Source of the DNA: Xylophilus rhododendri
GTDB lineage: Bacteria > Pseudomonadota > Gammaproteobacteria > Burkholderiales > Burkholderiaceae_C
DNA: 64,000 nt
Reading direction: 5' to 3'
Assembly: GCF_009906855.1 (NCBI RefSeq)
Contig: NZ_CP047650.1
Coordinates: forward strand, 2,790,001-2,854,000
The notes below the pieces were generated by a model. The model made no database searches and was not told the DNA's origin. It was given only the letters and a program-made list of their open reading frames with translations. Every line of letters begins with the position of its first letter. Within the stretch, counting starts at the first letter, position 1. Positions 18,287-25,765 of the stretch are shown one piece after another. The translations under genes were made by a program, and so were the position numbers.

Positions 18287-19416
18287 GCGGCCCCCACTTC
18301 GGCGGCAACGCGGCCGAAATAGGCGCGCACCAGGTTCAGGTAGCGCGGGTCGTCGAGCAGGAAGGCATCGTGGCCGTGCGGCGCGTCGATCTCGGCGTAG
18401 CTCACGTCCAGGCGGTTGTCGAGCAGGGCCCGCACGATCTCGCGGCTGCGCGCGGGGGCGAAGCGCCAGTCGGTGGTGAAGCTGGCCAGCAGGAACCTGG
18501 TCTGGCAGCCGGCCAGCGCGTCGGCCAGCCGGCCGCCGTAGGCCGCGGCCGGATCGAAATAGTCCAGCGCACGGGTGATCAGCAGGTAGGTGTTGGCGTC
18601 GAAATACTCGCTGAACTTGTCGCCCTGGTAGCGCAGATAGCTCTCGATCTGGAACTCGACGTCCTGCGTGGTGTATTTGTAGGCCACCGCATCGCGCAGC
18701 TCGCGGCCGAAGCGGGTGTTCATCACGTCGTCGCTGAGGTAGGTGATGTGGCCGATCATGCGGGCGATGCGCAGGCCGCGCTTGGGCACCGTGCCGTGTT
18801 CGTAGAAGTGGCCGCCGTGGAAGTCGGGGTCGGTGACGATGGCGCGGCGCGCCACCTCGTTGAAGGCGATGTTCTCGGCATTGAGGTTGGGCGCGCTGGC
18901 GATCACCACCGCATGCGCCACCCGGTCGGGATACTGGATCGGCCAGGACAGCGCCTGCATGCCGCCCAGGCTGCCGCCCATGACGGCGGCCAGCCGGGTG
19001 ATGCCCAGGCGGTCGAGCAGCAGGGCTTGCGCCTCGACCCAGTCCTCCACCGTGACGACCGGGAAGTCGGCGCCGCGCGAACGGCCGGTGGCCGGATCGA
19101 TGTCGGCCGGCCCGGTCGAGCCGAAACAGGAACCCAGGTTGTTGATGCCGATCACGAAGAAGCGGTCGGTATCCAGGGGCTTGCCGGGACCGACCATGTT
19201 GTCCCACCAGCCCTCGGAGCCCGGCTGCCCCTCGTAGACGCCGGCCACGTGATGCGACGCATTGAGCGCATGGCAGACCAGCACCGCGTTCGAGCGCGCC
19301 GCGTTGAGCGCGCCGTAGGTTTCATAGGCCAGGGTGTAGCCGGAAATGCTGGCGCCGCTGCGCAGGGCGAGCGGGCCATCGAAGTGCATGGCCTGGGGCT
19401 GGACGACAAATGACAT
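18283..19416 (-). CDS. metX: Homoserine O-acyltransferase MetX
   Basis: A 377-residue alpha/beta hydrolase-fold enzyme that acylates L-homoserine, the first committed step of methionine synthesis. The nucleophile elbow [10 protein letters not shown] holds the catalytic Ser; the Asp ([10 protein letters not shown]) and His ([12 protein letters not shown]) complete the triad; [14 protein letters not shown] and GSCFGSTGP are family signatures. Whether the donor is acetyl- or succinyl-CoA depends on a few pocket residues and cannot be assigned safely by eye. Start at 19416 (MSFVVQPQ), with CGGAGGA-like sequence upstream on the coding strand (CGATCCTCCGTC lies close by). Operon metX-metW, regulated by a SAM-II type element. 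Confidence 0.94.
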   Translation of the reverse strand: MSFVVQPQAMHFDGPLALRSGASISGYTLAYETYGALNAARSNAVLVCHALNASHHVAGVYEGQPGSEGWWDNMVGPGKPLDTDRFFVIGINNLGSCFGSTGPADIDPATGRSRGADFPVVTVEDWVEAQALLLDRLGITRLAAVMGGSLGGMQALSWPIQYPDRVAHAVVIASAPNLNAENIAFNEVARRAIVTDPDFHGGHFYEHGTVPKRGLRIARMIGHITYLSDDVMNTRFGRELRDAVAYKYTTQDVEFQIESYLRYQGDKFSEYFDANTYLLITRALDYFDPAAAYGGRLADALAGCQTRFLLASFTTDWRFAPARSREIVRALLDNRLDVSYAEIDAPHGHDAFLLDDPRYLNLVRAYFGRVAAEVGAA

Positions 19417-19446
19417 GACGGAGGATCGAGGGGGCCAACGGAGAAA

Positions 19447-19470
19447 CCGGCTTCGCTGCAACGAGGCCGG
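19447..19470 (-). terminator. Possible attenuator hairpin in the metX leader
   Basis: On the minus strand, CCGGC-CTCG / CGAA-GCCGG pair around a short loop and are followed by TTTCT. It lies between the SAM-II aptamer and the metX start, so it could be the expression platform, though the T-run is short. Confidence 0.35.
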
Positions 19471-19492
19471 ATCCGTGGGGCAACGGGCCGGT

Positions 19493-19544
19493 CCGTCTTT
19501 AGCAGGATTTGTTAAGCGCCCGCAAGCTGGAGCAAATCGGCGCG
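19493..19544 (-). ncRNA. SAM-II (SAM-alpha) riboswitch upstream of metX
   Basis: On the minus strand the sequence holds, in order, GCGCC-GATTT, then GCTTGCGGGCGC, TTAAC, AAATC and GCTAAA. P1 pairs GCGCC with GGCGC, the P2 pseudoknot pairs GATTT with AAATC, and CTTGC and GCTAAA are the conserved blocks of SAM-II aptamers. It ends about 77 bases before the metX ATG, the usual target of this class. SAM binding would lower metX expression. A TATACT hexamer about seven bases upstream puts the transcript start at the aptamer's 5' end. Confidence 0.85.
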
Positions 19545-19551
19545 TGGGATA

Positions 19552-19557
19552 AGTATA
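19552..19557 (-). promoter_or_regulatory. -10 element of the metXW promoter
   Basis: TATACT on the minus strand, seven to eight bases before the 5' end of the SAM-II aptamer. The -35 region (around 19575-19580, CAGGCT) is weak. Confidence 0.5.
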
Positions 19558-19850
19558 GCGGCGCACCAGGGCGGAGCCTGCCTGCAGATTCGTGAGTGCC
19601 AGCCACCCACTGCCGCAATGCGGGAATATATACAAGGGCCCGCAAGCGCCCCTGTTTGCCGATTTGCGCACCATCACGCATCACTTATGCATGCGAGGAT
19701 GCGAACCGCGCACCATGAATGCGAGTATTCCATTGCGGTGCATGGCCGGTTGAATGTGATTGCCCGCCTCGGCCCGTCCCTGGGTTATCCCGGAGCAGAT
19801 ACGGCTATAGGTAAAACGGCGTAATAACTGCTTGCCTTTTTAAGGAAGCT
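19558..19850. other. Intergenic region between metX leader and RRM gene
   Basis: About 290 bases without a supportable gene. It should contain the promoter of the RNA-binding protein; a TATAGG at 19806-19811 and an AT-richer stretch from 19800 are the best candidates, but no clear -35/-10 pair is seen. No tRNA or small RNA was recognised. Confidence 0.4.
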
Positions 19851-19880
19851 ATGAACCATAATGTGCTTGCGAGCGTGTAG
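19851..19880 (+). other. Upstream leader ORF (9 codons) in the RRM gene 5' UTR
   Basis: ATG at 19851 follows AAGGA six bases upstream and reads M-N-H-N-V-L-A-S-V-stop. The stop lies about 100 bases before the RRM protein start. A leader peptide or a structured cold-responsive 5' UTR is possible; the ribosome site is better than chance, but function is not shown. Confidence 0.4.
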
Positions 19881-19981
19881 CGTTCGGTTCGCGGTGTTTC
19901 GTCGGGTTTGCGTAGTCGGTTGCTGATTGCGTTGCAGACTCCATCGCTTTTTTATCTCTTGTGTTTTTAGGAGTCCCTTCA

Positions 19982-20538
19982 ATGGGCAACAAACTCTACG
20001 TCGGCAACCTGCCGTACTCGGTTCGCGACGACGACCTGCAACAGGCTTTCAGCGAATTCGGTGCCGTCACCAGCGCCAAGGTCATGATGGAACGCGACAC
20101 CGGCCGCTCCAAGGGCTTCGGCTTCGTGGAAATGGGCAGCGACGAGGAAGCGCAAAAGGCCATCGAAGGCATGAACGGCCAGCCCCTGGGCGGCCGCAGT
20201 GTCGTGGTGAACGAAGCGCGCCCGATGGAAGCACGCCCCCCCGTAGCGGCGGTGGCGGCTACGGCGGCGGCGGCGGCGGCAGTGGTGGTGGTGGCGGCGG
20301 TTACGGCGGCGGCGGTGGTGGCGGCTACGGCGGCGGCGGTGGCCGCAGCGGTGGTGGCGGCGGCTACGGCGGCGGCGGTGGTGGCCGCAGCGGCGGCGGT
20401 GGCGGCAGCGACGGCGGCTTCCGCAGCCCGTACGGCTCCGGCCCCCGTGGCGGCGGCGGCGGTGGTGGTGGCGGCTACGGCGGTGGTGGCGGTGGCCGCA
20501 GCGGCGGTGGCGGCGGCTACGGCGGCGGCGGTTACTGA
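19982..20538 (+). CDS. Glycine-rich RRM RNA-binding protein, frame interrupted at a C7 tract
   Basis: A cold-inducible-type RNA-binding protein with one RRM (residues 1-78): RNP2 KLYVGNLPY and RNP1 KGFGFVEM are both perfect, with MMERDTGRS between. The expected tail is Gly-rich (repeats of GGGGYGGGG and GRSGGGG, ending GGGGY) but lies in the frame one base back. The switch falls in a run of seven C (20236-20242); eight C would restore one 185-residue protein. Without repair the RRM continues into an Ala/Val-rich artefact up to 20794, passing through a strong terminator, which argues that 20538 is the true end. GGAG seven bases before the ATG sets the start. This is either a sequencing slip, a mutation, or slippage-controlled expression. 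Confidence 0.8.
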
Positions 20539-20561
20539 ACCCCTGCGTTTTTGCGCAAAAC

Positions 20562-20586
20562 AAAAGGCCCTTCGGGGCCTTTTTGC
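20562..20586 (+). terminator. Rho-independent terminator after the RRM gene
   Basis: AAAAGGCCC-TTCG-GGGCCTTTTT is a perfect nine-base stem with a TTCG tetraloop and T-run, 23 bases after the Gly-rich stop. Its A-run could also serve the convergent SDR gene on the minus strand. Confidence 0.9.
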
Positions 20587-20601
20587 TTTCTCAGGGCGGC
20601 T

Positions 20602-21390
20602 TTACTCGCTGCGCCGGTGTTTGCGCGGGCGGCCTGCCAGGAGCCGGTCGAAGATCGACGTCGGCAACAGACGCAGGACAGAGGCCACGATGCCCATCTG
20701 CCAGGGGATCACGCGCCGCGCCGCGCCCGCCGCGATCACGGGAACGGCCTTGGCGGCGAAGGCTTCGGGTGTCATCAAGAAAGGCATGCCGTAGCGGTTC
20801 TGCCGGGTCAGCGGCGTATCCACATAACCCGGACAGATCGTGACCACCCGCACGCCGCTGCCGCGCAATTCGCCGCGCAGGCTTTCGCAATAGGCGATCG
20901 CCGCGGCCTTGCTGCCGCAATAGGCGCCGTGGCCCGGCAGTCCGCGGATGCCCGCCACGCTGGCCATGCCCACCAGCCGTCCGGCGCCGCGCTGCACCAT
21001 GGGCGCGACGAAGGCGTGGAAGGTGGCGGCCATGCCGACCGTGTTGACGGCAAGGCTCTCGGCCAGCACGTCGATGTCGGCACGCTCGGCGGTATCGATG
21101 CCGATGCTGATGCCCGCGTTGGCGATCACCACGTCCGGCAGGCCCTGGGCGGCGATGCAGGCCCGCGCGGCCGCGACGATGCTGTCGATGACGGACACAT
21201 CGGCCCGGTAGCTGGCCCAGCGGCCGGCTTCAAGACCCTGCTCGCCGGCCCAGGCGTCGATCTGCTCCTGGCGCCGCGCGACCAGCGCCAGCCGCCAGCC
21301 CTGCCGGTAATACCGAAGGGCGAGCGCCTGGCCGATGCCGCTCGATGCACCGGTGATGAAGACGAGCGGCAGAGCCTGCTGTTGGATCAC
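20602..21390 (-). CDS. Short-chain dehydrogenase/reductase (SDR)
   Basis: A 262-residue classical SDR oxidoreductase. The NAD(P)-binding TGASSGIG lies at residues 14-21, NAG at 91-93 (VVIANAGIS), the catalytic Ser in MASVAGIRG and the YCGSK (YxxxK) pair follow, with the PGYVDTPLT cofactor loop after that. A C-terminal segment (RRVIPWQMGIVASVLRLLP) is membrane-like, as in the SDRs that act on lipids or acyl chains. It follows lptC by 13 bases on the same strand and may be the last gene of the kdsD-kdsC-lptC transcript, where lptA and lptB would normally be found. Substrate unknown. Confidence 0.87.
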   Translation of the reverse strand: MIQQQALPLVFITGASSGIGQALALRYYRQGWRLALVARRQEQIDAWAGEQGLEAGRWASYRADVSVIDSIVAAARACIAAQGLPDVVIANAGISIGIDTAERADIDVLAESLAVNTVGMAATFHAFVAPMVQRGAGRLVGMASVAGIRGLPGHGAYCGSKAAAIAYCESLRGELRGSGVRVVTICPGYVDTPLTRQNRYGMPFLMTPEAFAAKAVPVIAAGAARRVIPWQMGIVASVLRLLPTSIFDRLLAGRPRKHRRSE

Positions 21391-21403
21391 GGCGGCCTCC
21401 GGC

Positions 21404-22090
21404 TCAACGCGCAGCAGCGCCCTGGCGCGGCTGCAGCGTGCCGTGCACGCGGCCGCGCAACACCATCACCTGCTGCAGGTTGTCGTAGTCCATGGCGTCG
21501 CCGGTGAAGACGTCGTCGCCGCGGGTGAGGATGACCGGGCGGTCCGAGCGCACCCGTTCGATGTTGGTATAGGCATGCAGGAATTCGCCGCGGAACTGCA
21601 TGCGCGGCAGGGCCTGGCCGGAGCGGCCTGTCGTCGGCTCGCGGGTGACGACGGCATTGCCGATCAGCTGCACCTCCGAGCCGTCGCCGTTGGACAGGCC
21701 GCGTTCCGCCGTGGCGACGGTGATGGCCCCGGTTTCGCTGATGGCGCGGATGCGGGGCTTGTCGATCTCCAGCGTGTCGGTGTCGGGATAGTGGCGGCCT
21801 TCCACACCGAAGATCTCGCGTTGCAGCCGGCCGGTTTCATCGAAGGTCCGCACGGCGAAGTCGCGCATGAAATAGTCGGCGTCGTGGCGCGGCGGACGCA
21901 CGACTTCCGGCGCCTGCACCGAGGGCGCGTTGCGCACCAGGTAGTAGCTGCCCAGGGCCAGCAGGCTCATCAGCAGGATGGGCAGGTAGATCGACAGCCG
22001 GTCGAGCACGCCGCGCAGCAGCGCCATCGGACTCGGCCGCGAACGGGCCTGCTGCGCGGGCAGGATGGCGGCGCCGCCGGTGGGCTTCAT
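21404..22090 (-). CDS. lptC: LPS export ABC system periplasmic protein LptC
   Basis: A 228-residue LptC. A single N-terminal membrane helix (IYLPILLMSLLALGSYYLV) is followed by the periplasmic beta jelly-roll with DADYFMRDFAVRTFD and a C-terminal block (EFLHAYTNIERVRSDRPVIL). It bridges LptBFG in the inner membrane to LptA. The ATG at 22090 overlaps the kdsC stop (ATGA), so the two are coupled. lptA and lptB, which follow lptC in most Proteobacteria, are absent here; the next gene is an SDR. The C-tail GTLQPRQGAAAR is slightly longer than usual. Assigned by fold pattern plus context. Confidence 0.88.
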   Translation of the reverse strand: MKPTGGAAILPAQQARSRPSPMALLRGVLDRLSIYLPILLMSLLALGSYYLVRNAPSVQAPEVVRPPRHDADYFMRDFAVRTFDETGRLQREIFGVEGRHYPDTDTLEIDKPRIRAISETGAITVATAERGLSNGDGSEVQLIGNAVVTREPTTGRSGQALPRMQFRGEFLHAYTNIERVRSDRPVILTRGDDVFTGDAMDYDNLQQVMVLRGRVHGTLQPRQGAAAR

Positions 22091-22677
22091 CCGGCGAAGG
22101 CCTGCAGCAGCGCGTCGTAGCGGCCGGTGGCGGCCAGCAGCAGATCGCAGCATTCACGCACCGCGCCGTGGCCGGCCGCGGCGGTGGTGGTGTAGTGCGC
22201 CACCGCACGCACCTCGGCATGGGCGGTGGCCGGCACGCAGGCGAAAGCGGCGCGGCGCAGTACCGGCAGGTCGGGCCAGTCGTCGCCCATGGCGGCCACC
22301 TGGTGCCACTTCAGGCCCAGGGCGGCCAGCGTGGCCTCGGCGGCGGGGCGCTTGTTCTCGGTGCCGAAATGCACGTGTTCGATGCCCAGGGCCGTGAGGC
22401 GCGCGCGCAGCGGACGCGAATCGCGCCCGGTGATCACCGCCGGGACGATGCCCGCCTGCTGCAGCAGCTTCAGGCCGTGGCCGTCGAGCGTGTTGAAGCG
22501 CTTGATCTGTTCGCCGCCGATGCGCGGGTCGTCCTCGGGATATTCGGCGAAGTACAGGCCGCCGTCGGTCAGCACGCCGTCGACGTCGAAGAAGGCCACA
22601 CGCACGTCCTGCGCACGCAGCAGCAGTTCGGGCGCCCAGCGCTGTATGGGGGAGAGGCCAGGCAGTGTGTTGTCCAT
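22087..22677 (-). CDS. kdsC: 3-deoxy-D-manno-octulosonate 8-phosphate phosphatase
   Basis: A 196-residue HAD phosphatase (C0 class) that dephosphorylates KDO-8-phosphate, the third step of KDO synthesis for LPS. The nucleophile motif FFDVDGVLTDG (D-x-D), motif II ITGRDS and the motif III/IV region MGDDWPDLPVL are intact. KRFNTLDGHGLKLLQ is a KdsC signature. It lies nine bases after kdsD and overlaps lptC by four, forming a tight kdsD-kdsC-lptC unit. Length is typical (180-200). Start ATG at 22677, preceded by a GAACAT region with weak ribosome site. Confidence 0.95.
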   Translation of the reverse strand: MDNTLPGLSPIQRWAPELLLRAQDVRVAFFDVDGVLTDGGLYFAEYPEDDPRIGGEQIKRFNTLDGHGLKLLQQAGIVPAVITGRDSRPLRARLTALGIEHVHFGTENKRPAAEATLAALGLKWHQVAAMGDDWPDLPVLRRAAFACVPATAHAEVRAVAHYTTTAAAGHGAVRECCDLLLAATGRYDALLQAFAG

Positions 22678-22686
22678 GTTCTTGTT

Positions 22687-23703
22687 CTAGACGACCTTCG
22701 AGCGCATGAGTTCGCCGATGTGGACGACGCCCTGCAAGAGGCCATCGGTGTCGGCCACCAGCAGGGTCGTGATGCGGTGCTGCTCCATGCGTTCGGCGGC
22801 GTCGGCCGCCAGGGCGCTGGCGGCGATGGTGCGGGGATTCTGCTTCATGACGTCGGCCGCGCGCAGGGCGCGCAGGTCGGCGCCGGTCTCGACCAGGCGG
22901 CGCAGGTCGCCGTCGGTGAACACACCCAGCAGCCGGCCGGCATCGTCGGTGACGGCGGCCACGCCCAGGCCCTTGGCGGACATCTCGTGCATCAGCTCGG
23001 CGAAACCGGCGTCGGGCCTCACGGTCGGCACCGCGGCGCCGGTGGCCATCACGTCGCTGACATGGGTCAGCAGGCGCCGGCCGAGCGAGCCGCCGGGATG
23101 CGAGCGGGCGAAATCCTCGGCGCGGAATCCACGGATGTCGAGCAGCGCCACGGCCAGGGCATCGCCCATCGCCATCTGGGCGGTGGTGCTGGCGGTGGGC
23201 GCCAGCTGCAGGGGGCAGGCTTCCTGGGCGACGGCGGAGTCCAGCACGATGTCGGCGTGGCGCGCCAGCGAGGAGCGCATGTTGCCGGTGATGGCGATCA
23301 GCGTGGCGCCCAGGCGCTTGACCAGCGGCAGCAGAACCGTCAGCTCGGCCACCTCGCCGCTGTTGGACAGGCCCAGCACCACGTCGTCGCCGGTGATCAT
23401 GCCCAGGTCGCCATGGCTGGCCTCGGCCGGGTGCACGAACATCGCCGGCGTGCCGGTGGAGGCCAGGGTGGCGGCGATCTTGCGCGCCACATGGCCGCTC
23501 TTGCCCATGCCCATCACCACCACGCGGCCGCGGCAGTCGAGGATGGCGCGCACCGCCTGCACGAAACGGTCGTCGAGCCGGCTCTTGAGGCCCAGCACGC
23601 CGGCGGCCTCGATGTCGAGCGTCTGGCGCGCCAGGCGCAGTGCCTCGGCGGCATCGAATCGGATGGCGGTGCCGGGCGCGGCAGGAAGTGGGACGACAGT
23701 CAT
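22687..23703 (-). CDS. kdsD: Arabinose-5-phosphate isomerase
   Basis: A 338-residue KdsD converting ribulose-5-phosphate to arabinose-5-phosphate, the precursor of KDO. The N-terminal SIS domain carries VVVMGMGKSGHVARKIAATL and HPAEASHGDLGM, and a conserved His in the SHPGGSLGRRLL segment. Two CBS domains follow (about 205-330), giving the usual length. The start at 23703 (MTVVPLPAAPG) sits 60 bases from the divergent antiporter gene, leaving a short shared promoter region. First gene of kdsD-kdsC-lptC. Confidence 0.95.
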   Translation of the reverse strand: MTVVPLPAAPGTAIRFDAAEALRLARQTLDIEAAGVLGLKSRLDDRFVQAVRAILDCRGRVVVMGMGKSGHVARKIAATLASTGTPAMFVHPAEASHGDLGMITGDDVVLGLSNSGEVAELTVLLPLVKRLGATLIAITGNMRSSLARHADIVLDSAVAQEACPLQLAPTASTTAQMAMGDALAVALLDIRGFRAEDFARSHPGGSLGRRLLTHVSDVMATGAAVPTVRPDAGFAELMHEMSAKGLGVAAVTDDAGRLLGVFTDGDLRRLVETGADLRALRAADVMKQNPRTIAASALAADAAERMEQHRITTLLVADTDGLLQGVVHIGELMRSKVV

Positions 23704-23772
23704 CCGGCCGATTTTATCGGCTGGCTTCGGGCCGGGCGCCGGTACGGGCTTGGCGCTTGCTAGCATGTGACG

Positions 23773-25755
23773 ATGTCCTCGCTCGCCCTGACGCTGCTCT
23801 TCCTGGTCGCCGCCGTGGTGGGCGTGGTCGCCTGCCGCAGCCTGCGCCTGCCGCCGATGCTCGGTTACCTGGCCGCGGGGGTGCTGATCGGGCCGCATGC
23901 CTTCGCGCTGGCGCAGGATTCCGAAGGCGTGCGCCATCTGGGCGAATTCGGCGTCGTGTTCCTCATGTTCGTGATCGGACTGGAGTTCAGCCTGCCCAAG
24001 CTGCGCGCCATGCGCCAGCATGTGTTCGGCCTGGGCCTGGCGCAGGTGGCGCTGACCATGGCGGTGGGCACCGCCGGCGGGCTGATCGCCGCGCGCCTGC
24101 TCACCGCTTTCGCCGGCCTGGACTGGCGTGCCGCCCTGGCCCTGTCGGGCGCGCTGGCCATGAGCAGCACGGCCATCGTCGTCAAGCTGATGGCCGAGCG
24201 CATCGAACTGGAAAGCGAACATGGCAAACGCGTGATGGGCGTGCTGCTGTTCCAGGACCTGGCCGTGGTGCCGCTGCTGGTGATGGTGCCGGCGCTGGCC
24301 GCCTCGCCGGAGCAGCTGCTGCCGGCCCTGGCCATCGCCATGGTCAAGGCGGTCGTGCTGGTGGGCATCCTGCTGGCGGGCGGGCAGCGGGTGATGCGCT
24401 GGTGGCTGACCAAGGTGGCGCGGCTGCGCAGCGAGGAGCTGTTCATGCTCAACCTGCTGCTGATCGCGCTCGGCCTGGCCTGGCTGACCGAGCTGGCCGG
24501 CCTGAGCCTGGCGCTGGGCGCCTTCATCGCCGGCATGCTGGTGTCGGAGACCGAGTTCAAGCACCAGGTGGAGACCGACATCCGGCCCTTCCACGACGTG
24601 CTGCTGGGTCTGTTCTTCATCACCGTGGGCATGATGCTGGACTGGCACATCCTGCTCGACCAGTGGGCGCTGGTGCTCCTGCTGCTGGCCGCGCCGCTGG
24701 CCCTCAAGCTGGTGCTGGTGATGGGGCTGGCGCGGGCCTTCGGCGGCACCACCGGCGTATCGCTGCGCACCGCGCTCTACCTGGCGCAGGCCGGCGAATT
24801 CGGCTTCGTGCTGCTGCAGCTGACGCAAGCCCACCAGCTGATGCCGCCCGAGCTGCTCAACCCGGTGCTGGCGGCCATGGTGCTGTCGATGCTGGCGGCG
24901 CCCTTCATCATCCTGTCGGCCAACCGCATCGTGATGAAGCTGGTGGCCAGCGACTGGCTGCAGCAGTCGCTGCAGATGACCAGCATCGCGCGCAAGTCGA
25001 TCAACGCCAACCGCCACGTGATCATCTGCGGCTACGGCCGCTGCGGCCAGAACCTGGCGCGCATGCTGGAGCGCGAGGGCATCGCCTACATCGCGCTCGA
25101 CCTCGACCCCGACCGGGTGCGCCAGGCCGCCGCCGCCGGCGACTCCGTGGTCTTCGGCGACGCCGCCCGGCTGCAGGCGCTGATGGCCGCCGGCCTGGCG
25201 CGCGCCAGCGCCATGGTCATCACCTATCTCGACGTGCCCTCGGCCCTGAAGGTGCTCGACCATTCCCGCTCGCATGCGGCGCAGGTGCCGGTGATCGTGC
25301 GCACCCAGGACGACCGCGACTTGGAGCGCCTGCAGAAGGCCGGCGCCACCGAAGTCGTGCCCGAAGCCATCGAAGGCTCGCTGATGCTGGCCAGCCATGC
25401 GCTGGCCCTGGTGGGTGTGCCGATGCGCCGGGTGATCCGGGTGGTGCAGGACCAGCGCGATGCTCGCTACGACCTGCTGCGCGGCTATTTCCACGGCATC
25501 GACGATGCGCCGCAGGACGGCGATACCGAACGCCTGGCGCCCTTCACCCTGCCGGAGGGTTCGCAGTCGGCCGGCCGCAGCATCGGCGCCCTGGCGCTGC
25601 ACACCATCGGGGTGCGGGTGGTGAGCCTGCGGCGCGCCGACGGCCGGCAGACCGAACACGCGGGCGACAGCCTGGTCGAGGCCGGCGACACCCTGGTGCT
25701 GTCGGGCCGCGCATCGGCGCTGGCGATCGCCGAAGAGCTGCTTTCGCGGCGCTGA
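23773..25755 (+). CDS. CPA2 family monovalent cation:proton antiporter (KefB/KefC-like)
   Basis: A 660-residue K+/H+ (or Na+/H+) exchanger. About twelve transmembrane helices fill residues 1-385 (GYLAAGVLIGPHAF, FMFVIGLEFSLPKLR, FFITVGMMLDW); a cytosolic RCK/TrkA-N Rossmann domain follows (HVIICGYGRCGQNLARMLER), then a TrkA-C domain (about 575-650) ending the protein. The architecture is that of KefB/KefC/YbaL, which extrude K+ under electrophile or pH stress. Start at ATG 23773; a GTG six bases earlier is possible. It is divergent from kdsD, a frequent pairing in related genomes. No KefF/G ancillary subunit is adjacent. Confidence 0.9.
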   Translation: MSSLALTLLFLVAAVVGVVACRSLRLPPMLGYLAAGVLIGPHAFALAQDSEGVRHLGEFGVVFLMFVIGLEFSLPKLRAMRQHVFGLGLAQVALTMAVGTAGGLIAARLLTAFAGLDWRAALALSGALAMSSTAIVVKLMAERIELESEHGKRVMGVLLFQDLAVVPLLVMVPALAASPEQLLPALAIAMVKAVVLVGILLAGGQRVMRWWLTKVARLRSEELFMLNLLLIALGLAWLTELAGLSLALGAFIAGMLVSETEFKHQVETDIRPFHDVLLGLFFITVGMMLDWHILLDQWALVLLLLAAPLALKLVLVMGLARAFGGTTGVSLRTALYLAQAGEFGFVLLQLTQAHQLMPPELLNPVLAAMVLSMLAAPFIILSANRIVMKLVASDWLQQSLQMTSIARKSINANRHVIICGYGRCGQNLARMLEREGIAYIALDLDPDRVRQAAAAGDSVVFGDAARLQALMAAGLARASAMVITYLDVPSALKVLDHSRSHAAQVPVIVRTQDDRDLERLQKAGATEVVPEAIEGSLMLASHALALVGVPMRRVIRVVQDQRDARYDLLRGYFHGIDDAPQDGDTERLAPFTLPEGSQSAGRSIGALALHTIGVRVVSLRRADGRQTEHAGDSLVEAGDTLVLSGRASALAIAEELLSRR

Positions 25756-25765
25756 AGCCGCCGCC

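Noticed and set aside
20245..20535. GGC-rich repetitive stretch considered as a repeat array or CRISPR
   Set aside because: The repeats are codon-level Gly/Tyr/Arg/Ser repeats of a protein tail; no regular repeat-spacer structure.
19982..20794. A 270-residue reading of the RRM gene without frameshift
   Set aside because: The tail is Ala/Val-rich nonsense, runs through a perfect terminator and into the antisense of the SDR gene; the Gly-rich frame ending at 20538 is the natural one.
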